Assembly (NCBI RefSeq): GCF_020176795.1
Contig: NZ_JAIUKE010000093.1
Coordinates: 1-33,763 of the forward strand
Source: Streptomyces sp. 8L
GTDB lineage: Bacteria > Actinomycetota > Actinomycetes > Streptomycetales > Streptomycetaceae
Reading direction: 5' to 3'
Length of the DNA stretch: 33,763 nt
In this document: in pieces, positions 8,374-15,917 of the stretch
How positions within the stretch are numbered: position 1 is the first letter of the stretch
How the letters are laid out: each line of letters begins with the position of its first letter
Position numbers and translations under genes: made by a program
Notes under the pieces: model-generated
The model's database searches: none
Seen by the model: only the letters and a program-made list of their open reading frames with translations
Told to the model about the DNA's origin: nothing

Positions 8374-8778
8374 CGTGGGCTCCTTCTGCCGCGGTCCACC
8401 TGCCGAAGAGCAGGGTGCGGGGTCGCCTGGTTCCCGTGCGGTCGGCTCATCATCACCGCGGCACGGCCGCCTCCGGGAGGGCGCGCGAAGGACCGAACGG
8501 GTCACTGCCACCGTCCCCCCACGCCCCCAGCGCGCGCCAGCGGCGAGCCGGTCGACGAGCCAGGACGCGACCGGCCGGACACCGTGTCGCCGGTGAGGGA
8601 AGAGGCCGCGCGGCACGGGCCGTTGGGGCGGGGCACTCGGCACCTCGGCGGTAAGCACATCCTGCGCGAACCGGGCCCGCGGGCCTTCGGGAAGCGGGCG
8701 AGCTGCCCGGCCTGCGGGCCTCCGCGAAGCAGGCGGGCGCCGGCTGCCGGTCGGCCGCAGCGCGCGCCCGCCGTGCGC
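8374..8778. other. 405-bp intercistronic gap with an imperfect direct repeat
   Basis: This is the only long gap in the operon. No convincing gene was found in it: open frames here lack family resemblance or a ribosome binding site. It contains a 12-bp palindrome GGCCCGCGGGCC at 8674-8685 and a 22-base imperfect direct repeat (8679-8700 and 8714-8735, 19 of 22 identical) beginning GCGGGCCT and ending GGCG. The gap could hold an internal promoter or a processing site for the mfnB-like/aldehyde dehydrogenase segment. Confidence 0.5.
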
Positions 8779-9276
8779 TCAGGTGAACAGTTCCTTGCGC
8801 TGCCGGGCCAGGGCGATCAGGCCGCCGGCGTACAGCATGTCCACCAGGAACGGGTCCGCGGGGCTTCCCCCGCGGGCCCTCCCCGTCGCCACGTCCGTCA
8901 CGACGCCCGAGGCCAGGTCCACGCGCAGGGGTGTGCCGGCTGTGGCCAGCGCCTTGATCCCCCCGACCTCGATCGCGGGCAGGCCGACCTCGAAGCAGTT
9001 GCGGTAGAACGTGCGGGCGAAGCTCTCCGCCACGACACATCCGATGCCCGTCGCGCGAAGCGCCTTCGTGGCGATGGCCCGGCCGGAGGACTGGCCGAAG
9101 TGCCGGCCCGCGACGACGATGTCGCCCGGCCGCACCTTCAGCGGGAACTCGGGGTCGAGGTCCTCCAGTACGTGTTTCGCCATGATCTCCATCGGCTCGA
9201 ACACGTACCGCGACTTCACCAGCGCGTCGGTGGGGATGTTGTCCCCGAACACCCAGCAGTTGCCTTCGAAGATCAT
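8779..9276 (-). CDS. LeuD-like small subunit of an aconitase-family hydro-lyase (second pair)
   Basis: A 165-residue swivel-domain protein of LeuD type (GNCWVFGDNIPTDALV, then VRPGDIVVAGRHFGQSSGR, then GCVVAESFARTFYRNCFE and GLPAIEV). Small subunits supply the Ser-x-Arg loop that binds substrate; here it reads FGQSSGR, keeping Ser and Arg but replacing the usual Cys of FGCGS with Gln. The ATG at 9276 overlaps the stop of the LeuC-like gene (ATGA), which indicates coupled translation and a partnership with that subunit. The substrate is unknown. It is shorter than the companion LeuD-like protein at 11806-12435. Confidence 0.82.
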   Translation of the reverse strand: MIFEGNCWVFGDNIPTDALVKSRYVFEPMEIMAKHVLEDLDPEFPLKVRPGDIVVAGRHFGQSSGRAIATKALRATGIGCVVAESFARTFYRNCFEVGLPAIEVGGIKALATAGTPLRVDLASGVVTDVATGRARGGSPADPFLVDMLYAGGLIALARQRKELFT

Positions 9277-10535
9277 GACCCGGCCCCGTTCGCCTGTGTG
9301 ATTTCGCCCGCCACCGCCGACGCCGCCACCGTCTGCGCGGACGCCAGGTACATCTCCGCCTCGGTACTTCCGTTGCGGCCGGGGAAGTTGCGCGCGTGCG
9401 TGGAGATCATCGCCTCGCCCGCGGCCATCGCCCCCATGTTGATCGCCTGGTTGGAGCCCGTGCTCGGCGGGAACCAGGTCGCACCTGCCTCGTGCAGGGT
9501 GAGCACCAGGCCCTCGCGGACCGCGTCGGCGAAGACCTCGCGGCTCGACGGCACGATGTTGAGTCGGGTGTGCGGGTGCACCCGGCGACCGCGCAGGACG
9601 TCGGCGGCCGCCCTGAGGTCCTCGATCCGGCCGCCGCCGTGGCCGCCGAGCTCCGCGTACTGCACGGTCCGGCCGGCTGCCTCGGCCACCGCCCTGGTGT
9701 TGCCGACGGTGGGCGGGCAGGCCACCTGCGGGACGACCTCGCCCACGTCGTACCGCAGCACGTCCGCCGCCTCCCGCGGGTCTCCGTCGCCCCGGGGGAA
9801 GCCGTCCGGGAGCCCGCCCGGCAGCGTCCGCACGAACGCCTCCGTCACCTCGTCGGGCTCGACGTAGCTGCACTTCGCACCGAGGTCGACACAGAGCAGC
9901 GGGAACAGCCAACGGTCCCAGAAACTCAGCTGCTTGACGTACGGCCCGGTGAATTCGAGCGCCTTGTAGTTCATGGCGCCCTCACCGATCCGCGCGGTCA
10001 GCCACAGCGCGACGTCACGCGTGGACGTGCCGGGGCGGGTCGCCCCGTGCAGCTCGATCCGTACGGTCTCCGGGACGCGGAACCACGCCTTGCTGTACGG
10101 CAGGACGGTACCCGCGTGCGAGTCGTTGCCCAGCGCCACGGCGAGCGCGCCGAGGGCGCCGTGCACGGGGGTGTGGCTGTCGGAGCCGACCACGATCATC
10201 CCCGGCTTGACGAACCCGCCGCGCACGGCGGCGTGGTGGAGATTGCCGCTGCCGCAGTCCAGCAGGTTGATGTTCTTGCGCCTGGCCCACTCGCGGTTGA
10301 ACTTCAGTACGCCCGCCTGGCGTTCGGTCGGCGGCGAGAAGTGGTGGTCGAAGACCATGACCGCGCGCTCGGGGTGCGGGATGGGCAGGTCGACCTTCTC
10401 GTCGTAGACGCCTGCGGTCAGGTAGCCGCTGAGGTCGTGCATGAGCAGCCGGTCCACCTCGGCGATCACGATCTCGCCGGGCTGGACGGACCTGCGGCCG
10501 CTCGCCTTCGCGAGGATCTTCTCCACCAGGTTCAC
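9273..10535 (-). CDS. LeuC-like large subunit lacking all three Fe-S ligand cysteines
   Basis: A 420-residue aconitase-superfamily large subunit starting at the GTG at 10535, which overlaps the previous stop (GTGA). The fold is well marked: VFDHHFSPPT, VVGSDSHTPVHGALGAL, NYKALEFTGPYV and NFPGRNGS near the end. However, the loops that carry the [4Fe-4S] ligands in LeuC/aconitase have changed. The IGSC block is LGGHG here (His299 in place of Cys), and the NAGCGACAG block is EAGATWFPPSTG (Ala352 and Phe355 in place of the two Cys). The protein therefore should not bind a classical cluster. It may use another metal, catalyse a different reaction, or serve as a structural partner. Its operon neighbour at 10532-11809 keeps all three cysteines. 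I do not know a named enzyme with this change. Confidence 0.85.
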   Translation of the reverse strand: MNLVEKILAKASGRRSVQPGEIVIAEVDRLLMHDLSGYLTAGVYDEKVDLPIPHPERAVMVFDHHFSPPTERQAGVLKFNREWARRKNINLLDCGSGNLHHAAVRGGFVKPGMIVVGSDSHTPVHGALGALAVALGNDSHAGTVLPYSKAWFRVPETVRIELHGATRPGTSTRDVALWLTARIGEGAMNYKALEFTGPYVKQLSFWDRWLFPLLCVDLGAKCSYVEPDEVTEAFVRTLPGGLPDGFPRGDGDPREAADVLRYDVGEVVPQVACPPTVGNTRAVAEAAGRTVQYAELGGHGGGRIEDLRAAADVLRGRRVHPHTRLNIVPSSREVFADAVREGLVLTLHEAGATWFPPSTGSNQAINMGAMAAGEAMISTHARNFPGRNGSTEAEMYLASAQTVAASAVAGEITQANGAGS

Positions 10536-11809
10536 TTCAGCACCTCGCGCGGGTTGGTGATGACCCCGGTGATCGCGGAAGCGGCTGCGGTCGCCGGGCT
10601 GCTCAGGTAGATGCTGGACTGGTAACTGCCCATACGCCCCTGGAAGTTGCGGTTCGCCGTGGACAGCGTGGCCTCGCCGTCCGCCATCGCCCCGCCGTTG
10701 CCCGCGCAGGCGCCGCATCCCGCGTTGGTGATCATCGCCCCGGCCTCGATGAGCGTGGCGAGCACACCGCTCTCGGCGGCCTTCGCCATCACCGCGCTGG
10801 AGGCGGGCGTCACCACGAGCCGTACGCCGTGGGCGACCTGGTGGCCCGCCAGCACGCCGGCCGCGATCTCCAGGTCGTCGTACTTGGCGTTGGCGCAGGA
10901 CCCGATGAAGACCTGGTTCAGCTTCGTGCCACTGACCTCGTCCACGTCCACCACGTTGTCGACGGTGTGCGGTACGGCGATCTTCGGTGTGCGGGCCGAG
11001 CCGTCCATCCGTACGACGTCCCGGTAGACGGCGCCCGCGTCGGGCAGCAGCACCTCGTAGCCGTCGGCGCCGACCCCCGCCTCGTCCGCCAGATAGGCCC
11101 GTGTGACGGCGTCCGGCGCGACGTACGCGTTCTTCGCGCCCATCTCCATCGCCAGGTTGCAGAAGGTCATGCGCTCCGACACACTGCGCGAGGTGACGTA
11201 CGACCCGGTGAACTCGGCCGAGCAGTAGGTGAGTCCGTCCGCGCCGAGGTCGCCGATCAGTGTCAGCATCACGTCCTTGGCGTACGAGCCCGCGGGCAGC
11301 TCGCCGTCGATCTCGACGCGTACCGACTCCGGCACCTTTACCCACAGCTTGCCCGTCACCCAGGCGGCGGTGATCTCGCTGAAGCCGACACCCGTGCCGA
11401 ACGCGCCGAGCGCGCCGTAGATGGTGGAGTGGGAGTCCGTACCGATCACGAACTGGCCCGGCCTGATCAGCCCGTTCTCCATCAGCACGATGTGTGCGAT
11501 GCCCGCGTTCACATCGTAGAAGTTCTTGATGCCCATACGGTCGGCGAACTCGCGGCACAGCCGGTGGTCCGCCGCCGTCTTCGCGTTCATGGCCGGGGAT
11601 ATGTGGTCCATCACCATGGCGACCCGGTCGGCGTCGTAGAGGGTGTCGACACCCATGCGCTCCAGTGTGCGGATGCACCGCCAGCTCGCGGTGTGACTCA
11701 TGTAGACGTCGGGGTAGGCGTCGACGATCTGTCCGGGAACCAGGCCGGACTCGCCGGAGGCCCGCTCGATCGCCTTCTGGGCGAAGGTCCTGGGTGCGGT
11801 ACTGCTCAT
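10532..11809 (-). CDS. LeuC-like [4Fe-4S] hydro-lyase large subunit (3-isopropylmalate/homoaconitate dehydratase family)
   Basis: A 425-residue LeuC-type subunit. Key blocks are VMDHISPAM, VIGTDSHSTIYGALGAF, CSAEFTGSYV, VFIGSCANAKYDD (Cys305), NAGCGACAGNGG (Cys365, Cys368) and NRNFQGRMGS. All three cluster cysteines are present, so it should carry a labile [4Fe-4S] cluster and dehydrate or isomerise a hydroxy-di- or tricarboxylate. The ATG at 11809 overlaps the LeuD-like stop (ATGA), pairing it with that small subunit. Placement in a specialised operon with a second, diverged pair argues against it being the housekeeping leucine enzyme. The substrate cannot be read from the sequence. Confidence 0.88.
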   Translation of the reverse strand: MSSTAPRTFAQKAIERASGESGLVPGQIVDAYPDVYMSHTASWRCIRTLERMGVDTLYDADRVAMVMDHISPAMNAKTAADHRLCREFADRMGIKNFYDVNAGIAHIVLMENGLIRPGQFVIGTDSHSTIYGALGAFGTGVGFSEITAAWVTGKLWVKVPESVRVEIDGELPAGSYAKDVMLTLIGDLGADGLTYCSAEFTGSYVTSRSVSERMTFCNLAMEMGAKNAYVAPDAVTRAYLADEAGVGADGYEVLLPDAGAVYRDVVRMDGSARTPKIAVPHTVDNVVDVDEVSGTKLNQVFIGSCANAKYDDLEIAAGVLAGHQVAHGVRLVVTPASSAVMAKAAESGVLATLIEAGAMITNAGCGACAGNGGAMADGEATLSTANRNFQGRMGSYQSSIYLSSPATAAASAITGVITNPREVLK

Positions 11810-12435
11810 CGCGCGGCGCCTTCCCTGTCCGTGGTGTCCGAGCTGTCTGTGGTGTCCGTGGTGTCCGGGGCGCCCGTGGACCGCCGGCGCCCTTTCTGTT
11901 CCTCGAAGCTCCGCATGAGGTGGGCGATCAGACCGCCGTCCTCCAGGATCTCCTTGAGGCCCTGCGGGTACGGTGCGAAGGTGAACGTCCGTCCCGCGGT
12001 CTCGACCGTGCCCTTGTCGTAGTCCACCCACATCTCGCCCTCACCGCCCGCGGCCGCGAGAGCGTCCACAGCCTCGGGGCATTCGACCGCCACAAGGCCG
12101 GTGTTGATGGCGTTGCGGAAGAAGACCCGTGAGAAGGAGGCCGCCACGACCGCCGTGACCCCCGCGCCGATCAGACAGGTCGCGGCCTGCTCGCGGGCGC
12201 TGCCGCAGCCGAAGTTGCGGCCCGCCACCACGATCCTGCTGGCCCGCAGGCGCTGTTGCACCTCGGTGCCGAGCGGCTCGAAGGCGTGCTCCGCGAGTTC
12301 GGTGGGGTCGATGCTGACGAGGTAGCGGCCGGGGATGATGACATCGGTGTTCACGCTGTCGCCGAAGGTGATCGTCGCGCCGCCGATGCGGTGCGCGGGT
12401 GGGGTGTGGGCGCCTGGTCCGGTAGGAACGCTCAT
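11806..12435 (-). CDS. LeuD-like small subunit of a [4Fe-4S] hydro-lyase (first pair)
   Basis: A 209-residue swivel-domain subunit: ITFGDSVNTDVIIPGRYL, VVAGRNFGCGSAREQAA with the substrate-binding Ser-x-Arg, AASFSRVFFRNAINTGL and APYPQGLKEILEDGG. The core is canonical for LeuD/homoaconitase small subunits. The start is the ATG at 12435; longer in-frame starts run through the end of the ornithine-cyclodeaminase-like gene region. The last 25 residues are a low-complexity tail (DTTDTTDSSDTTD) encoded by a short tandem repeat. It is translationally coupled to the LeuC-like gene downstream. A 103-base gap with a hairpin separates it from the gene upstream. Confidence 0.88.
   Translation of the reverse strand: MSVPTGPGAHTPPAHRIGGATITFGDSVNTDVIIPGRYLVSIDPTELAEHAFEPLGTEVQQRLRASRIVVAGRNFGCGSAREQAATCLIGAGVTAVVAASFSRVFFRNAINTGLVAVECPEAVDALAAAGGEGEMWVDYDKGTVETAGRTFTFAPYPQGLKEILEDGGLIAHLMRSFEEQKGRRRSTGAPDTTDTTDSSDTTDREGAAR
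11826..11868. repeat. Short tandem repeat encoding a DTT/SDT-rich tail
   Basis: On the plus strand the unit GTCCGTGGT and variants (GTCTGTGGT, GTCCGAGCT) recur back to back within the 3' end of the LeuD-like gene. It encodes the acidic Thr/Ser/Asp tail after the conserved domain. Such tracts can change copy number in frame by slippage. Confidence 0.6.
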
Positions 12436-12480
12436 GGTGTCCTGCTCTTCCTCCTGTTGTCCGTGGCCGTGCGCGCGCGC

Positions 12481-12499
12481 CCCGTCCGTGCGGGACGGG
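12481..12499. terminator. Intercistronic hairpin between the OCD-like and LeuD-like genes
   Basis: A perfect 7-bp stem CCCGTCC / GGACGGG (12481-12487 and 12493-12499) with a 5-base loop lies in the 103-base gap. It has no U-tract. It may act as a partial terminator or as an RNA-stability element that lowers expression of the downstream half of the operon. Confidence 0.4.
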
Positions 12500-12538
12500 A
12501 CGGGCCCCCACGGCTTGGTGCGCACCGCGCGGTCCGGC

Positions 12539-13618
12539 TCAGGGGCTCGTCTCCTCCAGGAGCCATTCCGTGGGCACCTGATGGCCGAGGCCCCGCTCCT
12601 GGGCGAGTTCCAGCGCTCGCGCGCACACGGCGGCGAACTGCACACCCATACCGGTGTTGTTGGCGAAGACGGTGATGTCGTCCCTCGCCGCGCGGCCCGG
12701 GGCGTCGCCGAGCAGCACCTCGCCCAGCTCCCTGATGTCGTCGAAGGACAGCCTGCCGCGCTCGACGGGTCCGAGGATGTCGTACTGCTTGTCGTGGTGG
12801 ACCTGCTCGCGCGAGAGGACCACGATCCGGTCGGCCCTGTCGAAGGTCGTGTCGTCCAGCTCACGCCTGGTCGCCGTGCCGTCGGGCGAGGTGATCGCCG
12901 TCACGTGCGTGCCGGGATCGAGCCAGGCGCCGTCGAAGCACGGCTCCATGGCGGCCGTCGCGCAGGTGACGATCTGACAGCCGCTGACGGCGTCCTTCGG
13001 GTCGGAGACCGGGACGATACGACGGCCGGTGCGCTCGCTCCACGTCGCGGCGAACTTCTCGCGGTGCTCCGGGGTCGGGCTGTAGACCCGTACCTCCTCG
13101 ATCTTCGGCCGCACCAGCAGCAGCGTCTCCAGATGGGCCTCCGCCTGCCAGCCGGAGCCGAACATGCCGGCCACCGTCGCGTCCTCGTTGGACAGTTCGC
13201 GGATGCCGAGCGCCGAGGTGGCACCGACCCGCATCTTCTGCACGAAGCTGTCGTGCATGATCGCGAGCGGTTCCAGCGTGGTGAGGCTGTAGAGCGTCAC
13301 CAGGCCCACGAAGCGGCCGCCCGGGGCCGCCGGGATCAGCCTGCGCCGCTTGACGCCGCTCGGCAGGGTCTCGACACCCGCCATGTCGGAGGTGATCCGC
13401 AGGGCCCACACACCGCTGGAGACGTTGCCGCCCTCCTGCGACTTGAAGCGGAAGCCGAAGCCGGGCCAGCGCTCGTCCTTGACCGGGAAGTACGTGTGGT
13501 TGCGCGGCCTGTTGGCGCCCTGGCCCCGGGACAGCTCGCGGTAGGCGATCTGGAGTGTGTCGAGACACTCTCCGGCCGTCAGCACCTGCTGGATGTCGTC
13601 GTTTGACAAGATCCTCAC
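12539..13618 (-). CDS. Ornithine cyclodeaminase / mu-crystallin family protein
   Basis: A 359-residue OCD-family protein starting at the GTG at 13618, which overlaps the upstream stop (GTGA). Family blocks are VGLVTLYSLTTLEPLAIMHD, KMRVGATSALGIRELS, the NAD(P)-binding MFGSGWQAEAHLE, VRVYSPTPEHREKFA and ITSPDGTATRREL. Family members reduce or deaminate cyclic imino acids or amino acids: ornithine cyclodeaminase, pyrroline-2-carboxylate reductase, the SbnB type that releases diaminopropionate, and EutC of ectoine use. The context with two creatinase-fold proteins and hydro-lyases suggests an amino- or imino-acid intermediate. The particular reaction is unknown. Confidence 0.85.
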   Translation of the reverse strand: MRILSNDDIQQVLTAGECLDTLQIAYRELSRGQGANRPRNHTYFPVKDERWPGFGFRFKSQEGGNVSSGVWALRITSDMAGVETLPSGVKRRRLIPAAPGGRFVGLVTLYSLTTLEPLAIMHDSFVQKMRVGATSALGIRELSNEDATVAGMFGSGWQAEAHLETLLLVRPKIEEVRVYSPTPEHREKFAATWSERTGRRIVPVSDPKDAVSGCQIVTCATAAMEPCFDGAWLDPGTHVTAITSPDGTATRRELDDTTFDRADRIVVLSREQVHHDKQYDILGPVERGRLSFDDIRELGEVLLGDAPGRAARDDITVFANNTGMGVQFAAVCARALELAQERGLGHQVPTEWLLEETSP

Positions 13619-14697
13619 TTCGCCGCCTCCTCACGGGCGCCGGTGGTACGGGTGAGGCGTTCGCCGCCGTCCGGTGTGACCAGGACGGTGTCCGCGAGCG
13701 CCGCGTACCCGCCGGCGGCGAACAGCACGTCCACCGTGACCGCGACGACGGACCCCGGTACCAGCGGCTCGTCGCCCCGGTGCCCGCAGTACTCACCCCC
13801 CGAGGCCAGGTCGCCCTGGTTGACCCAGCGCACCTGCGCGTCCGCGCCCTCCGGCAGCCGTGCCAACGCGTCCGACGCCGCCGCCGAGAGGGCGTCGCCC
13901 GTCACGCCCGCCGCGACCGCCGCCACGGCCGCGTCGAGCGCCTCGCCCAGCGGGGCCGTCCACGCCGCGCTGCCCGCCAGCCGGGAGGCGTGCAGCCAGC
14001 CCGTCCTGAACTGGCCCGAGACCTGCACACACGTCACGTCGTCCGGCGCCTGCGCGGTGTTGACCTGGACGTCGAGGAAACCGGCACCGCGCACGACCCG
14101 CTCCACGGTGGCCGTGCGCCCGTACAGGTCGAGGCCCCCGGCCGTGGCCTGCTCCGCGCCGCGTGCGACGACCCGCGCCCCCTCCCGCAGCAGCGCGAGT
14201 TCGGCGCGGGACACGACGGCGCGCTGCTCACGCACCAGGCCGGGTAGCTCCCGTACCTCCCAGCCCGGCAGTGCCGCCCGTACCTCCTCGGCCACGGACG
14301 CGGGCCACAGCGGCGCGTCGATCAGGCCCAGGGTGCCCGCAGGCGACGCGCCGAGCAGCTTGGCGACGAGCGCGCCGAAGCTCCTGCCGCTCTCGATCCG
14401 CTCCACCGTGGAGACGCGCTTCATCCACGGGTGCACGCGCGGCGACAGCTTCGTCAGGAAGACCGGCACCTCCGTGCCCACCGCGGCACCGGCCGCGGGC
14501 ACCGCGAGCATCCCCTCGTTCCAGTAGATGCACAGGTTGGTCAGGTAGGCGATGTCGTCGGACGCGAACACGTCCCCGTACACCAGCGCCACATCGACGC
14601 CCTCCCGGGCGAGCCGCTCCCGCAACCCGGCGGTGCGGCCCAGCCATTCGCTCTCCGACACCTCTGCCGGGTCGAGTACGACAAGTCCGCGTTTCAC
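13615..14697 (-). CDS. Degenerate creatinase/M24-fold protein, shorter paralogue
   Basis: A 360-residue protein with an N-terminal creatinase-like domain (residues 1-150, e.g. DDIAYLTNLCIYWNEGMLAVPA) and a C-terminal pita-bread-like domain. Where metallo-M24 enzymes have the five metal ligands, this one has none in the expected form: the first Asp block is CVQVSGQFRTGWLHASR, the Glu block is VAVTVDVLF, and the last Glu block is AALADTVLVT. The HGxG motif is absent. The protein is therefore not a metallopeptidase and may be a regulatory or structural partner of the 406-residue paralogue upstream, whose stop overlaps its GTG start (GTGA). Its function is not known. Confidence 0.75.
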   Translation of the reverse strand: MKRGLVVLDPAEVSESEWLGRTAGLRERLAREGVDVALVYGDVFASDDIAYLTNLCIYWNEGMLAVPAAGAAVGTEVPVFLTKLSPRVHPWMKRVSTVERIESGRSFGALVAKLLGASPAGTLGLIDAPLWPASVAEEVRAALPGWEVRELPGLVREQRAVVSRAELALLREGARVVARGAEQATAGGLDLYGRTATVERVVRGAGFLDVQVNTAQAPDDVTCVQVSGQFRTGWLHASRLAGSAAWTAPLGEALDAAVAAVAAGVTGDALSAAASDALARLPEGADAQVRWVNQGDLASGGEYCGHRGDEPLVPGSVVAVTVDVLFAAGGYAALADTVLVTPDGGERLTRTTGAREEAAK

Positions 14698-15914
14698 GCG
14701 GCGGCTCCCTTCGTGCCCCTGTCGGAGTGGAACAGCTTGCGCTCGGTGGAGATCAGGACTTCGCAGCCGTCGGCCGTCACGCGCACCGGATCACCCAGCA
14801 CGTGGTAACCGGCAAGAGGCGTAAAGGTGTTGGGGTGGATGATGAAGACCGCGTTCTCCGGGAGCACCGTCTCGTTGCCCTCGATGATCGGGGTCTCGTC
14901 CAGGTGCAGCCCGTGGCCGTGGCCGCGCACCCGGGTGTACTGGCTGGTGCAGTACTCCCCGAAGCCCCGCCCGCGGAACACGTCGTTCTGCGCCTTCGCG
15001 ACGTCGTGCGCGGTGACACCGGGCCGCACGGCCGCCATGCCCGCCTCGACGGCCTCGTTGAACAGCTCGAAGGACTCGCGCTGCCCGTCGCTCGGCGTGC
15101 CGACGACGGCCGAGCGGCAGATCTGCAGCCAGTAGCCGTCCATCTGCGGTGTCAGCTCCGTGCGCACCATGTCGCCGGCCTCAAGGACCCGCGGTGTGGG
15201 CGCGGTCATCCCGCGCACCTCGTCCTTGCCCGAGGCGATGAGCATGAAGTTGTCCTCGGCGCCCAGCTGTTTGATGCGGGCCTCGACCTCCGCGACGATC
15301 CGGTACTCGGGCAGGCCGGGTTCGAGGACGTCCACGAACGCCTCCCAGCCCGCCGCGCACACCGTGGCACTGCGCCGCATCCTGGCCAGCTCCCACTCGC
15401 TCTTGACCATACGGACCCGGTCCATCAGCGAGGTCGCGGAGACGATCTCGGTCCCGGGCAGCGCCTTGCGCAGCGCCTCGGCGAGCACCAGGGGCAGCAG
15501 TTCGAGATGCGCGACGCCGAGCCTGCGCGGCCGCAGTTCGCGCAGCCGCCCGGTGAGCGGTGCGGGGTCCCAGACGTCCAGCACGGCCGCGTCGTCGACC
15601 CAGCCGCGGCGCACCAGGTCCGGCAGGTCGCCGCGGCGCGTGGAGAAGGCGCCGACCTCACCCGACGCCGGGAAGACGACGAATGACGACGAGCCGGCGA
15701 TCCGTACGTCGGCGAAGTACCGTACGTTCTCCCTGCGCCAGCCCGGGCCGTACGCGACGAGGGCGTCGAGCCCGTCCTCCGCCATCGCCGCCCGCACCTT
15801 GGCGTGCCGGAGCGTCAGTTCCGCGGTGTCTTTCTCGCTCGGGCCGGCCGGGCTCCGGGAGCTTTTCGCTCCTGGAGACGGCGCGATGTTCGCTGCATCG
15901 CTGACGGTGGTCAT
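14694..15914 (-). CDS. Creatinase/M24-fold hydrolase-like protein without metal ligands
   Basis: A 406-residue protein with the two-domain layout of creatinase, prolidase and ectoine hydrolase. Family landmarks are YGPGWRRENVRYFADVR near the N-terminus, MVKSEWELARMRRSA, and GHGHGLHLDETP near the C-terminus. Against the metallo-M24 pattern the ligand positions read VRTELTP (Asp to Glu), WLQICRSA (Asp to Gln), GHGHG (His kept), IIHPNTF (Glu to His) and VLGDPVRV (Glu lost). Creatinase also works without metal, so a C-N hydrolase of that type is more likely than a peptidase. It lies directly after the MFS transporter gene (3-base gap) and overlaps the shorter paralogue. Confidence 0.8.
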   Translation of the reverse strand: MTTVSDAANIAPSPGAKSSRSPAGPSEKDTAELTLRHAKVRAAMAEDGLDALVAYGPGWRRENVRYFADVRIAGSSSFVVFPASGEVGAFSTRRGDLPDLVRRGWVDDAAVLDVWDPAPLTGRLRELRPRRLGVAHLELLPLVLAEALRKALPGTEIVSATSLMDRVRMVKSEWELARMRRSATVCAAGWEAFVDVLEPGLPEYRIVAEVEARIKQLGAEDNFMLIASGKDEVRGMTAPTPRVLEAGDMVRTELTPQMDGYWLQICRSAVVGTPSDGQRESFELFNEAVEAGMAAVRPGVTAHDVAKAQNDVFRGRGFGEYCTSQYTRVRGHGHGLHLDETPIIEGNETVLPENAVFIIHPNTFTPLAGYHVLGDPVRVTADGCEVLISTERKLFHSDRGTKGAAA

Positions 15915-15917
15915 TCC

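Noticed and set aside
8374..8658. N-terminal extension of the MfnB-like protein from an ATG at 8658
   Set aside because: The extra 95 residues are Arg/Pro-rich and unlike the family. A good ribosome binding site precedes the TTG at 8373.
7645..9867. Plus-strand open frame crossing the mfnB-like and LeuD-like genes
   Set aside because: Antisense to well-conserved enzymes; no recognisable domain.
9273..10535. Frameshift or sequencing error as the cause of the missing cysteines
   Set aside because: The frame stays open and the sequence around both changed loops remains aligned with the paralogue, so substitutions explain it better than a shift. A check in orthologues is still listed.
12436..12864. 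N-terminal extension of the LeuD-like protein
   Set aside because: It would run through the 3' end of the ornithine-cyclodeaminase-like gene; the family start fits the ATG at 12435.
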